Positions 9,410 to 19,824 of a stretch of DNA of 64,000 nucleotides are shown one piece after another. The stretch lies in contig JACDTU010000002.1 of NCBI GenBank assembly GCA_022376465.1, positions 248,001 through 312,000 of the forward strand, written 5' to 3'. Position 1 is the stretch's first letter. Each line of letters opens with the position of its first letter. The position numbers were made by a program, and so were the translations under genes. The notes under the pieces were generated by a model. It searched no databases, had not been told where the DNA came from, and saw only the letters and a program-made list of their open reading frames with translations. The stretch is from Cubamyces lactineus (lineage: Eukaryota; Basidiomycota; Agaricomycetes; Polyporales; Polyporaceae).

Positions 9410-12400
9410 ATGCCCGAATCGGAGCCAGCCTCTACACATGCGGACCAACCGCCCCTTGCCGCCCCTGTCCATGGACCAGCACCAATATCTGACGTTCCTG
9501 CCACAAGTAGCTTGAAACCAGCCGACAAGGACACCGGATTCACCCATGTGCCCGCCGAGTCGCGCATCTCTCTAGAATCCTATAATCGGTCTGCCAATTC
9601 CTCCGCCTCTACGGATCGCGCACCTCCCAGCAAGGATCGGTCAAGCGACAGGCTGTCTAACACATCCAAATTGTCTACCACCCAGCCCGTCCCACTAACG
9701 CCCTCCCAGAATGTGTCAGGAGCAGTTTCGTCCGTGCCTCCTGCAGCTCTGCCGCTTACCCCATCGTCGCGCGATCCCACGGGTGGGGTCTCCTCCAGCG
9801 TGGGGCAAGTGGAGGCTCTCCCCTCGGGCCGTACTTTTGGGGGTGAAATTGCGGTGCATGCTCAGACTGACGTTCCAGCTGCTAAATCCCCAGACGTACA
9901 CGTTCCGTCACGCCAACGAAGCCCTCTTTCTTCGCCCCATACCAACGCACCTATTCCCAACCCAGTTCAGAATCAGCGCACCGACGATAGGGAGGCCGCC
10001 ATGGCTACCCGCACCTTCCGCCCGACATCCCCACTATCACAAGGACAAGAGGGCGAGACCCACAACGATTGCGTCGTATCAACCACTGCCAGCAAAATCA
10101 CTTCTCCACAGCCTGCGGCGCCCGTAACGGTATGCCCCTCACCGAATTCAGCGACTCAATCGCCTGGGCCCGAGGTTTCATCAACTCGACCCCACTCCAG
10201 CTCATCGGCCACGAGTGCGAGTCGTTTGCAGCCACATGAAATGCTGACGAATATACGGGACGAGAAACGGGCGGCCGCAGATCCAGAACTAAACCGGACC
10301 AAGGAGGTATGTTGAAGTACGCACCCGCAAAGCACTTGCTCAACCTAGTACATCTAGCGCATGGCGGAGGCGATAGTCAGCGTGTTTGGGCGGGAAACTT
10401 TGCTCGTCACCGCCAAAGAGAACTTTCCTGCTTTTGGGCAAAAGATAGCGCGCGAGCTATTGGAAGTTGTTGCTGATGTAGGAGGAGTAGTGCCCTTCAT
10501 CGCTCTCGATCGACCTGCCAAATCCCTGCTGAGAATATGGAATGCCATTGATCTAGTCAAGGTATGCGTATTGTCTTGATCGAGGAAAGTGACAGTCTAT
10601 AACGTTTCGTTCAAGCTCAATCGACGATCGTGCTTGCGCCTAGCAGAGAGATGCGCTACGATTCTAATATCTACTCGTGAGGATCTAGCAAACGCTGGAT
10701 ATAGAGCACAGCAGGAGCTTGAGAGACCCTTGGAACGACTAATCGCGTGAGTATACATAATGCATCGCATCTCGAGTGCTGCGGTCTCCCGTTTTAACGA
10801 ATGAATAGCTCTTTTGACCAGATCAGTGATGTCGTGCAACACGCCTACGAAGATCCACTCCTCAAACGGTACTTGAACCGTAACGAGACCCAGCAAATAA
10901 TCGCCGAGTGCAACACCCGCCTTACGGATGCTGTGACCGTCTTCCATGTTTGTACGACATTCTCCCATGTTCACTATGTTATTCATCGCCTTGTATTCTA
11001 CAGAACGCTCTACAGCTACGGGTCATGACGCAGGTCGTACGGAGGCCCGTCGCAACCTCAGCCGTCATCACACATTATGAAGATGAAGAAGACATCGCGC
11101 GGGACGCAGCGGACTTGCGAAGACTCATGCTTCAGGCTCTATCCGCTCGAAATGATGCCGATATGATTCACGTTCTTGAAGTCGGCTGCGATGAAATGCC
11201 AGAGGCCATTGCGACGCTCGAACGGGTGATCAAAGCGAAATCACACAAGCCCCTGAAGCCTGCCACTACTTTGCACCCGGTACTGGAACACGCAGTCACT
11301 GAGCCTCAACCCTCGAATTTCGTAGTAGCGGTGGAGACAAACAGTGTGCCAGTCGACGTGACGGTCGAACAAATTGAAGATGAGTTTTGGAGAAGGGATT
11401 GAGCGCTTTACGTCGGGTCAGCACGGACGTGGTCAACTTGCCAAGTTGGACCATCACGCGGTTCGAAGTGGAGAAGGCCAATAAGATTGGGATCGGGTAC
11501 TGGGCGAGCGTATACAGAGGCAAATGGAGTGGGCGGACGGTAGCCATCAAGGAGCTCATGGAGGCCACGCCGCAGCAGCTCTTTCTGCGCGAGGTCAGTG
11601 TTGAGTGTTGTAATCTGCATGCGGCATGCTGACAAATCTTCATAGATGTCGATCTGGAAAGAGCTACGTCATCCTCATATACTAGAATTGTGTGGCGGAT
11701 CTTCTACGTCAAGTAACCCACCGTGGTTCTTCGTGAGCCCTTACCTCCCAAATGGTTCACTGGCATCGTACCTTCAAGGCTTGTCTACACTTTCCTTGGA
11801 CGAGGTCCTCAAGATGCTTCACCAGATTTCTGAGGGCATGGTGTACCTTCACTCTAAGGATATCCTCCACGGTGACCTCAAGGTTCGTCTCCTCGGCACT
11901 GTATACCCCGATCAGAACTAACCCATCGCGCCCGGTAGGCTTCAAACGTACTCGTGGATGACAAGGGCGACTGTGTCATCACAGATTTCGGGATGAGCGA
12001 GATGAAATCTGTGATATTTCGCTTGAGTGGGATGCCCTACCCCCGTACGTAACAGTGCACTCTAAGGATTGTTCAACCACCTATTATGACACACAGAGGG
12101 AGCATTTCGTTGGCAGGCACCTGAGCTGATGTGCAGCGACAGCAAGCTCACGCAGAAAACAGACGTCTACGCGTTTGCTATCACTGCAGCCGAGGTCTTG
12201 TCGAAAGGCAAAGTTCCGTGGGGGACATGTACTGATTTTAACGTACGTGACCTTACATTGAGTATGTCTTCCAATGCGCTATGTTCACAACCGCCGCTAT
12301 CAACTAACTCTCTATGCGCCGTTAGAAGGTGATCGTCCGACACTGGTCTGGCCAGATCAGTGCGATCCCCAGCGACGCGATCTACTGTTTCGTGTCATCA

Positions 12401-12785
12401 ACAACTGCTGGGATCAAGATCCAGCGAAACGACCATCGTTCAGCGAGATCGCACGCAGCTTACATAATCCTGGTGCACCCTCTGGATCAACCGGAGATGC
12501 CGAAAGTAAGAACGAGATCATTCAGTATCAGTGTCTGCTGAGTCTGAATCCGACATGCTAGCACCGTCATTCATCAACAATGCGTTGAAGAACTCACCGA
12601 CCACCTCGAAGAAAGGCGAGGGTACCACCGAAATTCCCGCCAACATCGGCGTCGGTACCAACTCCCACCATAGATGCGGGAGCAATGTACAAGGGAAAAC
12701 CGAGGATCGCTGTGCCGGGTGCTGCTGCTTCCCTAGCTTCTGGTCCAAAATCTGGTGGTATCTGACGTGTGGTTGCTGCAGGTAG
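9410..12785 (+). CDS. MLKL-like helical domain plus TKL-type kinase, Cys-rich tail
   Basis: About ten short-intron exons: 9410-10306, 10358-10561, 10616-10746, 10809-10947, 11004-11321, 11393-11593, 11646-11882, 11939-12044, 12097-about 12246, 12326-12505 and 12562-12785. The junction at 11322-11392 is the least certain; it restores frame. The product is about 920 residues. It starts with some 290 residues of Pro/Ser/Thr-rich disorder. Next comes a helical block (VVPFIALDRPAKSLLRIWNA ... CLRLAERC ... LKRYLNR) that I match to the MLKL N-terminal-like domain found in fungal proteins. A kinase domain follows with VAIK, HGDLKASNVLV (HGD replaces HRD), ITDFG and QAPEL. The C-terminus has seven Cys in its last 20 or so residues (CCCFPSFW...CGCC) and could be S-acylated. 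The HGD form is common in fungal TKL kinases. Probable role is membrane-linked signalling; inferred. Confidence 0.82.
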
Positions 12786-13264
12786 AGGATTTGGCCGATT
12801 GCATGCATGCCGTTGTTGATTCCCGAGCGAGAATGATTGACGTCCGTCGGACATGCTACGACTCCGTGACCGCCTTCTCTCTCTTTCTGCAGTTAGTATG
12901 ACGTTCGTCGTACGTGTGCTCATGGATGTGCTCCTAGCCAACCGGATTGGCAGCCGCACGATGACTTCTTTGCTCAGGATGCTGGCTCGTTACGCTCTAC
13001 GTCACGAAGGGTCACGAAGGGACCTCTGAGTGTGTACAGTGTAACATATCTGAGCGTCAACGGATACCTCCAAGAAGTGCGTATTTTGGATGTCTTGGTC
13101 CGACCGCACGGGTCACCCATGGTTGAGCACAGGCTCTGAAGGGGCGAAACCGCGATGCTAACCCACAAGATGCATTGTCCCGGGGCTTCCTCTTGAAGTA
13201 AGCAGTGGGGAAACTCAGTTATATGCACAATCTGCGTGCCTCTGAGCCTAGATCGTTCGCCGCA
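12786..13264. other. Intergenic region
   Basis: Nothing recognised; only short overlapping ORFs without family resemblance. Confidence 0.4.
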
Positions 13265-13270
13265 TATTCC

Positions 13271-14401
13271 TCACACGTTGCGGGGGTGCGAACGCAGGAC
13301 GGGCGCGAGCGTATCCAAGACGGTGAAGACGCACGCGCGCTGGGCGCGTATGAGCCGGTCGTCGAGCTTGTACCGTGCGGTCCACGCGGCGACTTCGCAG
13401 AGGTAGTGTGTGGCTTTGAGGTACGTGTCGAGCGCCCATGAGCGCATGTTAGTCATCGGATGCGGATTGGCGTTGAAGCTGCGCGGGAAGGAGGGAGCTT
13501 GGCTGGCGGTGGTGCGGATGTAGACATCATACCGCCGGATTTCATCGACGATCACTGCAGAGACTGACGTGGACCCGAGCCGGGATGAGCATGCGTAGGA
13601 ATGAGGATCACAAAAAAGGGGAAAGACGCACTCAGCTTCACAGCAAGCACGCTAAACTGCGTGTGCCGATGGTGGAACGTCCGCATGTACTGCGCCTCGT
13701 GCACCGCGCGGAGCGCGTGTGTCCCCAACTACGAGCCGGGTATCATCGTCGGCACCGCTGCGTAGAGCTCGACACACCACTCGAGGAGACGCGGGTACAG
13801 TCTGGGGTCCGTCGAGGAGCAGAACGGGAAGAAGAACGTGTAAGGGGAGGAGGGGAGGTCCGGGGCGACGAACCCGAGTCCGTGCGCGATGCTTTGCTCG
13901 GCGGGGACGTCGTCGCACATCGGTAGCATGCGCCGCGTCGTCGTTCCAAGCTCTTGTCCTGAGATGGATTCACGAGCGTCAACGGGACCGCTCAGGTCCA
14001 TGAGCAGCGGCAGTAGAAAGCTGCACCAGAACTGCGGGCGCATCCGCAAGACCGTCAGCCACCCCAGCGGCCCCGCGCTCTCTTGACGACGCACGCGCAG
14101 AGTGCCCGCGCGCGCAGAGCGCGGCTTGCTCGCGCCCGCGCCAGCTTGGTTGGGGTGGGGTGAGGCGCGTGCGGAGGGGGTGTAGGGAGGGGGTGCAGTG
14201 TTCGGTCCGTGCGCTGGAGGAGCGCTTTGTGGGTTTTGAAGTGCTGCAGTGAGGTGCTGAGGGGGTTGCGTTGCGTCGCCTTCGTGTGGGGATGCATCGG
14301 ACCAGGTTGGATGTGATAGGGATGACGACGCGCGAGAGCAGCCATTGGAAGAGCTGTACCAATCGGACATACAGTACAGTCAGAACCAGCAAGGCTTGCA
14401 C
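13271..14401 (-). CDS. Hypothetical protein, copy 1 of a local duplication (3'-truncated)
   Basis: Read on the minus strand. A TM-like N-terminal exon (ALLVLTVLYVRLVQLFQWLL, near 14400-14290) is followed by Pro-rich sequence. Then comes a conserved block from about 14045: RMRPQFWCSFLLPLLMDLSG, ISGQELGTTTRRMLP, FVAPDLPSSPYTFFFPF. After an intron near 13560-13650 it continues IVDEIRRYDV to about 13271. The block is repeated at 18840-19610 with about 85-90% nucleotide similarity by eye. Copy 1 lacks the C-terminal 130 residues present in copy 2, and its similarity ends near 13275. Exon borders upstream of 14045 are uncertain. No known domain recognised. Both copies lie on the minus strand and flank the SRPK-like kinase. 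Confidence 0.55.
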
Positions 14402-14779
14402 TTGGTTGATCAGATCGCCGCGGGCATTTACTTTGAGGGGAACCTACGGCAGCAAGTCATCTAGGTCGTCACCTGAGTCGTCGTCCACAGAGGCCAGGGG
14501 TCTAGCAGCAAGAGTGTTACAAGCCAGATCTCTCGACAGAGCCCATGCGGCTGTTCGAGTGGGTCCCGGCTAAGTCTTCAGGGCGTTGTGTAGCAGGGGT
14601 AAGTGGTACAGGAACGCGGAGGGTGACGTAGGGTCCGACGCTGGGACCAGACGCTCAGCGGCAGGCGCGATACGTGTGTGCGGGATCCACGACAAAACCC
14701 GCGGGCTCCGACCCTGATGCAGACGGCTGTAAAGCACTGCGTGTAGTATATACGTGTAATTTAGGATACCCAGGATCTC

Positions 14780-14803
14780 AAAAAAAAAAAAAAAAAAAAA
14801 AAA
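14780..14803. repeat. Poly-A homopolymer
   Basis: About 24 consecutive A. It is flanked on both sides by GGGTGACGTAGG-type sequence (near 14620 and after 14804), but I cannot show a retroposed gene. Confidence 0.7.
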
Positions 14804-15467
14804 AGAGGGTGACGTAGGTGGGTGTATGCAGTCAAGAAAGTTACTGTCACTGATCATTCCAGACGCGAGGTTCTTGCCACAGACGCGCTACGCGTAGGAC
14901 ACGTGGCCGTCTCTAATGTTTGCAGCGCGCAAACTGGACCAAAGAAGGTAGTCTCCCGTAGGCAGACGACCGATGTGCTCTATTGAGTGAGGGGAGGACG
15001 AGCACAACGGACGTCTGCTTCATAACGCGCCCCTCAAACCGTAGGTCGAGGAAATCGTGTTCGGATCAGCGGAGTAGCCTATGCCGAGTGATGGCAGAGA
15101 TGCCGGGTGGCTGAACTTTGAAGACTCGCTCGTTTCCTACTGCAACTCACCTACGATTGAAGTACGACGAGCTCATATATCCCAAAGGACCTGCGGCGTG
15201 AAGTGATAGGTACTGCGATACTTTTTGCGGGGCTTAGAGGGTATGTCTTGAACGGACTAAGTGCCGGGTTCATAGGCTTAACGACCAAACCGCCGCGTTG
15301 CAGACGAGGGCGCTTGACTCTGCACCTGGTGCGGGTGTCAGTATTATGAGGAATGTGTCTCTATTGAATACGAGGCTATTGGCGCATTACACGGTACACA
15401 AACGAGGCCAACAACCAAGCACAATATACTGTATAACAGTAGAAAGTGGCTTGTAGTGAAGCCATTC

Positions 15468-16176
15468 GTACTATCACTGTACCGGTTATGCAAAACCCGA
15501 GCTTTTATTCAAATATCTCGGCCGCTGATCCATGTATGCAGCTCAGGCGTTGTACAACAGTTCTATTTCGTATCCCGCAGATATATGCTCAATCCGGAGG
15601 TACAAGGATGCGTAGGTCTTCCTTTAGAGAACATACGAACGTCGGTACAGAGTTGCAAAACTTTGGCTCCTACAAGCGCCGAAAGTAACAGAAAGTCACT
15701 GGCGCTAGACCGCCACATTCGTTCTCCGCCAATAATCTCGCCTACAGAGCACGGCGCTTCAGCTCGCTAAGTGTGCATATTCGTACTCCGAATCACACCA
15801 TGGAGCTCTATGTCACGCCGCCCTCGTCTTGACACGATTTCGAGACCTCTACCTCACAGGAAAAACACCGGAGCATGTCTGAAACAACAGAACATGGTGT
15901 CCTGTACCATGTACGCATTCCTGAGACTTGGCGTGAAAGTACAGCTCGTGGCGAGAGCAATCCAAGCCATGGTGACCCCTCCGACGGGCTTGTGCACACT
16001 GTGGGGGCTCCGGTGCTCATCCTGCTGCCTTCGAATTACATACAGATGTTCGTATATAGCAGGGCTAACTGCTTGCCGGTTTTGAGGCGGAGAGTGTGGA
16101 TGTCAGCGAATATATTTGAGTAAGAGTCGGATTTTGCATCACTGTCGCTTTTGCATAACCGGTGCAGTGATAGTAC
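15468..16176. mobile_element. Putative non-autonomous element with about 65-bp inverted repeats
   Basis: Left arm 15468-15533 and right arm 16113-16176 are inverted copies. Shared blocks are GTACTATCACTG, ACCGGTTATGCAAAA, then ATTCAAATAT/CTCAAATATA and GCTGAYATCC-like ends. The right arm carries about 16 extra bases. The interior holds only short ORFs. A MITE-type element or an old inverted duplication would both fit. No clear target duplication was found. Confidence 0.5.
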
Positions 16177-16499
16177 TCACGACGCGCGGGGCGTCAAGAT
16201 CTCGACGCGCTGCGGAGATCAAAATTATGCTTACATACGCTGATTTCCTCGACCTACGGTTTGACCCCCTCATTATGAAGCAGACTACAAAGAAGGGTCC
16301 GTACAAACACGGTGACAACATGGGCCCAAAGATCTGGCATTACTCACATATCCTTAGAACAAAGACCTTATAACGTCCAGTGTTCAGTGATTGTGTGCAC
16401 GTCGATTCTCTAGGACCATACTAAATACCCTCTATTCCTAACATTCTCTTCCATCAACCGTCTGCTTCGCACACATACCTCGCATCCCAACTTCGTACA

Positions 16500-18007
16500 A
16501 TGTTTAGTGCTCGCCACTTGGTGGGCAGGCTCTGTGTCTTTACCCAGAGGCGACCCAGATCGCCGAGTCCCCCTCGTCCATTCTCTACAATCGACTATCC
16601 AATCATTGACCCCGATGTGCTTGTCGAAGAAGAGAGATTGCCTTGGTACGACCCACGAGACTTCTATCCTGTGCGTATCGGACAGGTCTTCAAGTCGCGA
16701 TATCAAGTCGTTGGCAAACTAGGCTACGGAGGGTACTCCACTGTATGGCTTTGTCGCGACCTCATGTGAGTAATCTCTCGCATGCAATTTTCATTCTATC
16801 GTTTACATCATGACGAAAGGGAACACCGCTACGCAACAGTCAAAGTCTTTTCGCAGTTGAGCATCGAGCCGTTTCAACGTGAGCTGGGGGCATTTCGATA
16901 CCTGAATAGCCTCGCGAAAACGGATCATTTTGGACGGGAGTGCATTCGCACTTCGCTTGACCATTTTGAACTCCCTGTTGATCCCGCAATATCCTCGCAA
17001 CCCTTCCAGTGCCTTGTCTTTGAACCCGCGGCGAAGTCCATTTGGGACGTGCGGCAAAGGGCACAGGGAAAGCTGTTTCCTGAGAACGTGGTGAAAGCTA
17101 TTGTGCGGCACGTCTTATTCGGGCTCGACTATTTGCACCAGGAGGCGAAGATGGTTCATACAGGTGCGTAGCATTGCTGCTTGCTTGTGCGGGATTCGTT
17201 TTTGGAAAGTTCGTGCTCGTACTGATGCCTGTCACAGATATACAAGAGAAGAACGTCTTACTGCCTATGACGGACTTTGAGGTCCTCCGAGCTTTTGAAG
17301 ACGCAGAACGTGCGAATCCGCTCCCACGGAAAGTAGTGGGAGATCGCAACATCTACCTCTCTAGAGCCATCGATTGCATGGCTTACGAACATCCAGTACT
17401 TAGCGACTTTGGCGAAGCTCGGTTCGGGAGAGCGAAGTATACAGGACTGATCCAGCCTATCCCGTATCGCGCTCCAGAAGTCATACTGGGTATGCCATGG
17501 GACGAGAAGGTGGACATTTGCTCTCTTGGCACTATGGTACAAGCAGTCGCACGTTCTGGCGATCACCAACTGAGGCCAGGCTCGCGCCGGAATGGGTAGA
17601 TTTGGGACATGTTGCAGGGTATGCATCTGTTCGAGACCGCTGCAGGACAGGACAGTCGCCATCACATCGCGCACATGGTTTCGCTGCTCGGCCTACCACC
17701 TGTCGACTTCCTCAAGCGTAGCGAGACCGGAGAGCCGTGGAAATGCTTTGATACGCAAGGTGAGTACATGATACCTGCCCAACGATGTGTTTGTGCACTG
17801 ACTGGCTACTGATCCGGTGGGTCAGGGCATTGGACTGGCGCCACCACTCTCCCGGATGATAGCCTAGAACTTCTGTTAGATCATAGGCTAGAGGGGGAGA
17901 ACAAGGTCCTTTTCCTGGGGTTTGTTCGGAAGATGCTGAAGTGGACACCAGAAGAGCGCCATGCCGCACACGAGCTCTTGGAAGACCCCTGGCTTAACAC
18001 ACCTTGA
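16500..18007 (+). CDS. SRPK-like (CMGC) protein kinase, five exons
   Basis: Exons 16500-16765, 16820-17163, 17238-17536, 17600-17759 and 17826-18007 join in frame to 416 residues; every intron is GT-AG. The short basic N-terminus (SARHLVGRL...RRPRSPSPP) is followed by [20 protein letters not shown], the Gly loop GYGGYSTVW and the lysine in ATVKV. The catalytic loop reads [11 protein letters not shown] (HTD instead of HRD), then LSDFGEAR and YRAPEVILG. The insert between catalytic loop and DFG and the PYRAPEV form match the large agaricomycete SRPK-like family. Canonical SRPKs phosphorylate SR proteins. For HTD variants the substrate is not known, and activity may be reduced. An in-frame start with a mitochondrial-like leader is used because it is the first ATG. 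Confidence 0.85.
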
Positions 18008-18260
18008 TGGCGCTCTGACGGCCTACTAGTAGCCATCGTACTCTCATGTGATGCACCAAATCTGTATCTGGCTGTGTGCATATCCTTTTGGCATTCCCAT
18101 GGCCGCTCTACGTTGGCGTCAGGTCCAGCAGCCTACGGTTCCGCATCACCAATTGCAAGCTTCAAGCCACGAGAGACACATGTCACGGCGAAACTCAGCG
18201 TGCAGCGGACGAGAAGGACCACAGTTCTGTCGGACTCATCGCCAATGGGATCTACAGCAG

Positions 18261-19610
18261 TCAAACGGCACGCTTAGTATACGTCGTATACGGCTCCGGG
18301 CCACGCACCTGCTCTCTATCCTCCGCCTTTGCACCACCTTCACCAGCGTGAGGCCGCGTGGCGAGACCCAATACCAGCGGTTCCTGCGCCTGCGCGGCCC
18401 GCAACCTAAGCACGTACTTCCTCACCGATTCTCGAGACCCAATCTGTGCCCCCTGTACTCTCGCGTCTTCGCCATCGCCGTCACCGTCGCTCCCGGGCTC
18501 GCAATCCTTCGTCGGAGACACAGGGGACGCAGGGGTAGACGTAGGTACGTCCCGCGGACACGCGGCGACGCACGCCTCGAGCGCGTCGAGCAGCTCGGCG
18601 GGGACGGGCGGGAGGCGGGGCGCGTTCCGCACGAGGAGCTGGAGGAGACTGGTTAGCGTCGAAGGGCGCACTCCTGCGAGTGGTGGCTCAAAGACCTCCG
18701 GCTTTGGCGCGATGTTGTCGATGTCGGGAAAGCTGGGGCTGGGGTTCGTGTTCGTGTTCCTAGCGCCGTTCTCGCTGTCCGACTTGGGCTCGTCTGCATT
18801 GACGTTGCGAGGGGACGTGTGGTCGCGGGGCGGGACGTGCAGGACGCGCGCGAGCGTGGCGAAGACGGTGGAGACGCACGCGCGCTGTGCGCGCATGAGC
18901 CGCTCGTCGAGATTGCATCGTGCGGTCCACGCGGTGACTTCGCAGAGGTTGTGCGCGGCTTTGAGATACGCGTCGAGCGCCGATGAGCGCGTGTTCGTCA
19001 TCGGATTCGGGCTGGTGTTTAGGCTGCGCGGGGAGGAGGGTGCGAGGTTGGAGGAGTCTCTGTGGATGTGGACGTCGCACCGCCGGACTTCGTCGACGAT
19101 CACTGCAGAGACTGATGTGGGTCCAACTCGGGATGAGTACGCGTAGGAAAAAGGATCACATAAAAGGGGGAAAGACGCACCCAGCTTCACAGCAAGCACG
19201 CTTAACTGCGTGCGACGATGGTGGAACGTCCACATGTACTGCGCCTCGTGCACCGCGCGGACCGCGTGCGCCCCCAGCCGCGAGCCGGGTATCGTCGTCG
19301 CCACCGCTGCGTAGAGCTCGACGGACCACTCGAGGAGCCGCGGGTATAGCCTGGGGTCCGTTGAAGAGCGGAATGGGAAGAAGAACGTGTAAGGGGAGGA
19401 GGGGAGGTCCGGGGCGACGAACCCGAGCGCATGCGCGATGACCTGCTCGGCGGGGACGTCGTCCCACAACGGTAGCATGCACCGCGTCGTTGTTCCAAGC
19501 TCTTGTCCTGAGACGGATTCATGAGCATTAACGGGACTACTGATGTCCATGAGCAGCGGCAGTAGAAAGCTGCACTAGAACTGCGGGCGCGTCCGCAGGA
19601 CCGACACGAA
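18261..19610 (-). pseudogene. Hypothetical protein, copy 2 of the local duplication (5' nonsense)
   Basis: Minus-strand ORF of 429 codons from the ATG at 19550. Similarity to copy 1 starts upstream, near 19610. In the block matching RPQFWCSFLLPLL of copy 1 the Trp codon TGG is TAG here (near 19575), so the reading frame is interrupted before the 19550 ATG. The intron between the KL and VIVDE parts (near 19080-19165) is read through by chance. The C-terminal half, absent from copy 1, is disordered (SPTKDCEPGSDGDGDGEDA). It may use the internal ATG or be a pseudogene. Function unknown. Confidence 0.55.
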
Positions 19611-19824
19611 GGCGTCCGGAAGTGGGTCGCGCATCGACATCACTTGGCCACAGATGTTAGACGACTCGCACTGGGGGCGTATGACGTATGTAATATTACC
19701 AAAGTTCAAGGCCGCTCGAGCGACATAAGACGACGAGATCTTGAGCTATCGCCGCGCCGAACCGGCTGCAAGTTGCCAACAAACGAGAGCGACTCCGAAA
19801 TACCTTTGTCGTACATTGCTTACA
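19611..19824. other. Spacer
   Basis: No gene recognised between copy 2 and the 3' end of the NTPase gene. Confidence 0.4.

Larger units (their letters stand above)
14402..16499. other. Intergenic region with poly-A tract and inverted-repeat unit
   Basis: No coding gene supported over 2.1 kb. It contains a run of about 24 A at 14780-14803 and the inverted-repeat unit 15468-16176. Confidence 0.5.

Noticed and set aside
14055..14401. Independent small genes near 14100-14400
   Set aside because: Overlapping minus-strand frames with Pro/Arg bias; best seen as the 5' exons and introns of duplicated gene copy 1.
14780..14803. Poly-A as the end of a processed pseudogene or LINE
   Set aside because: No coding remains upstream on either strand and no flanking duplication that I could confirm.
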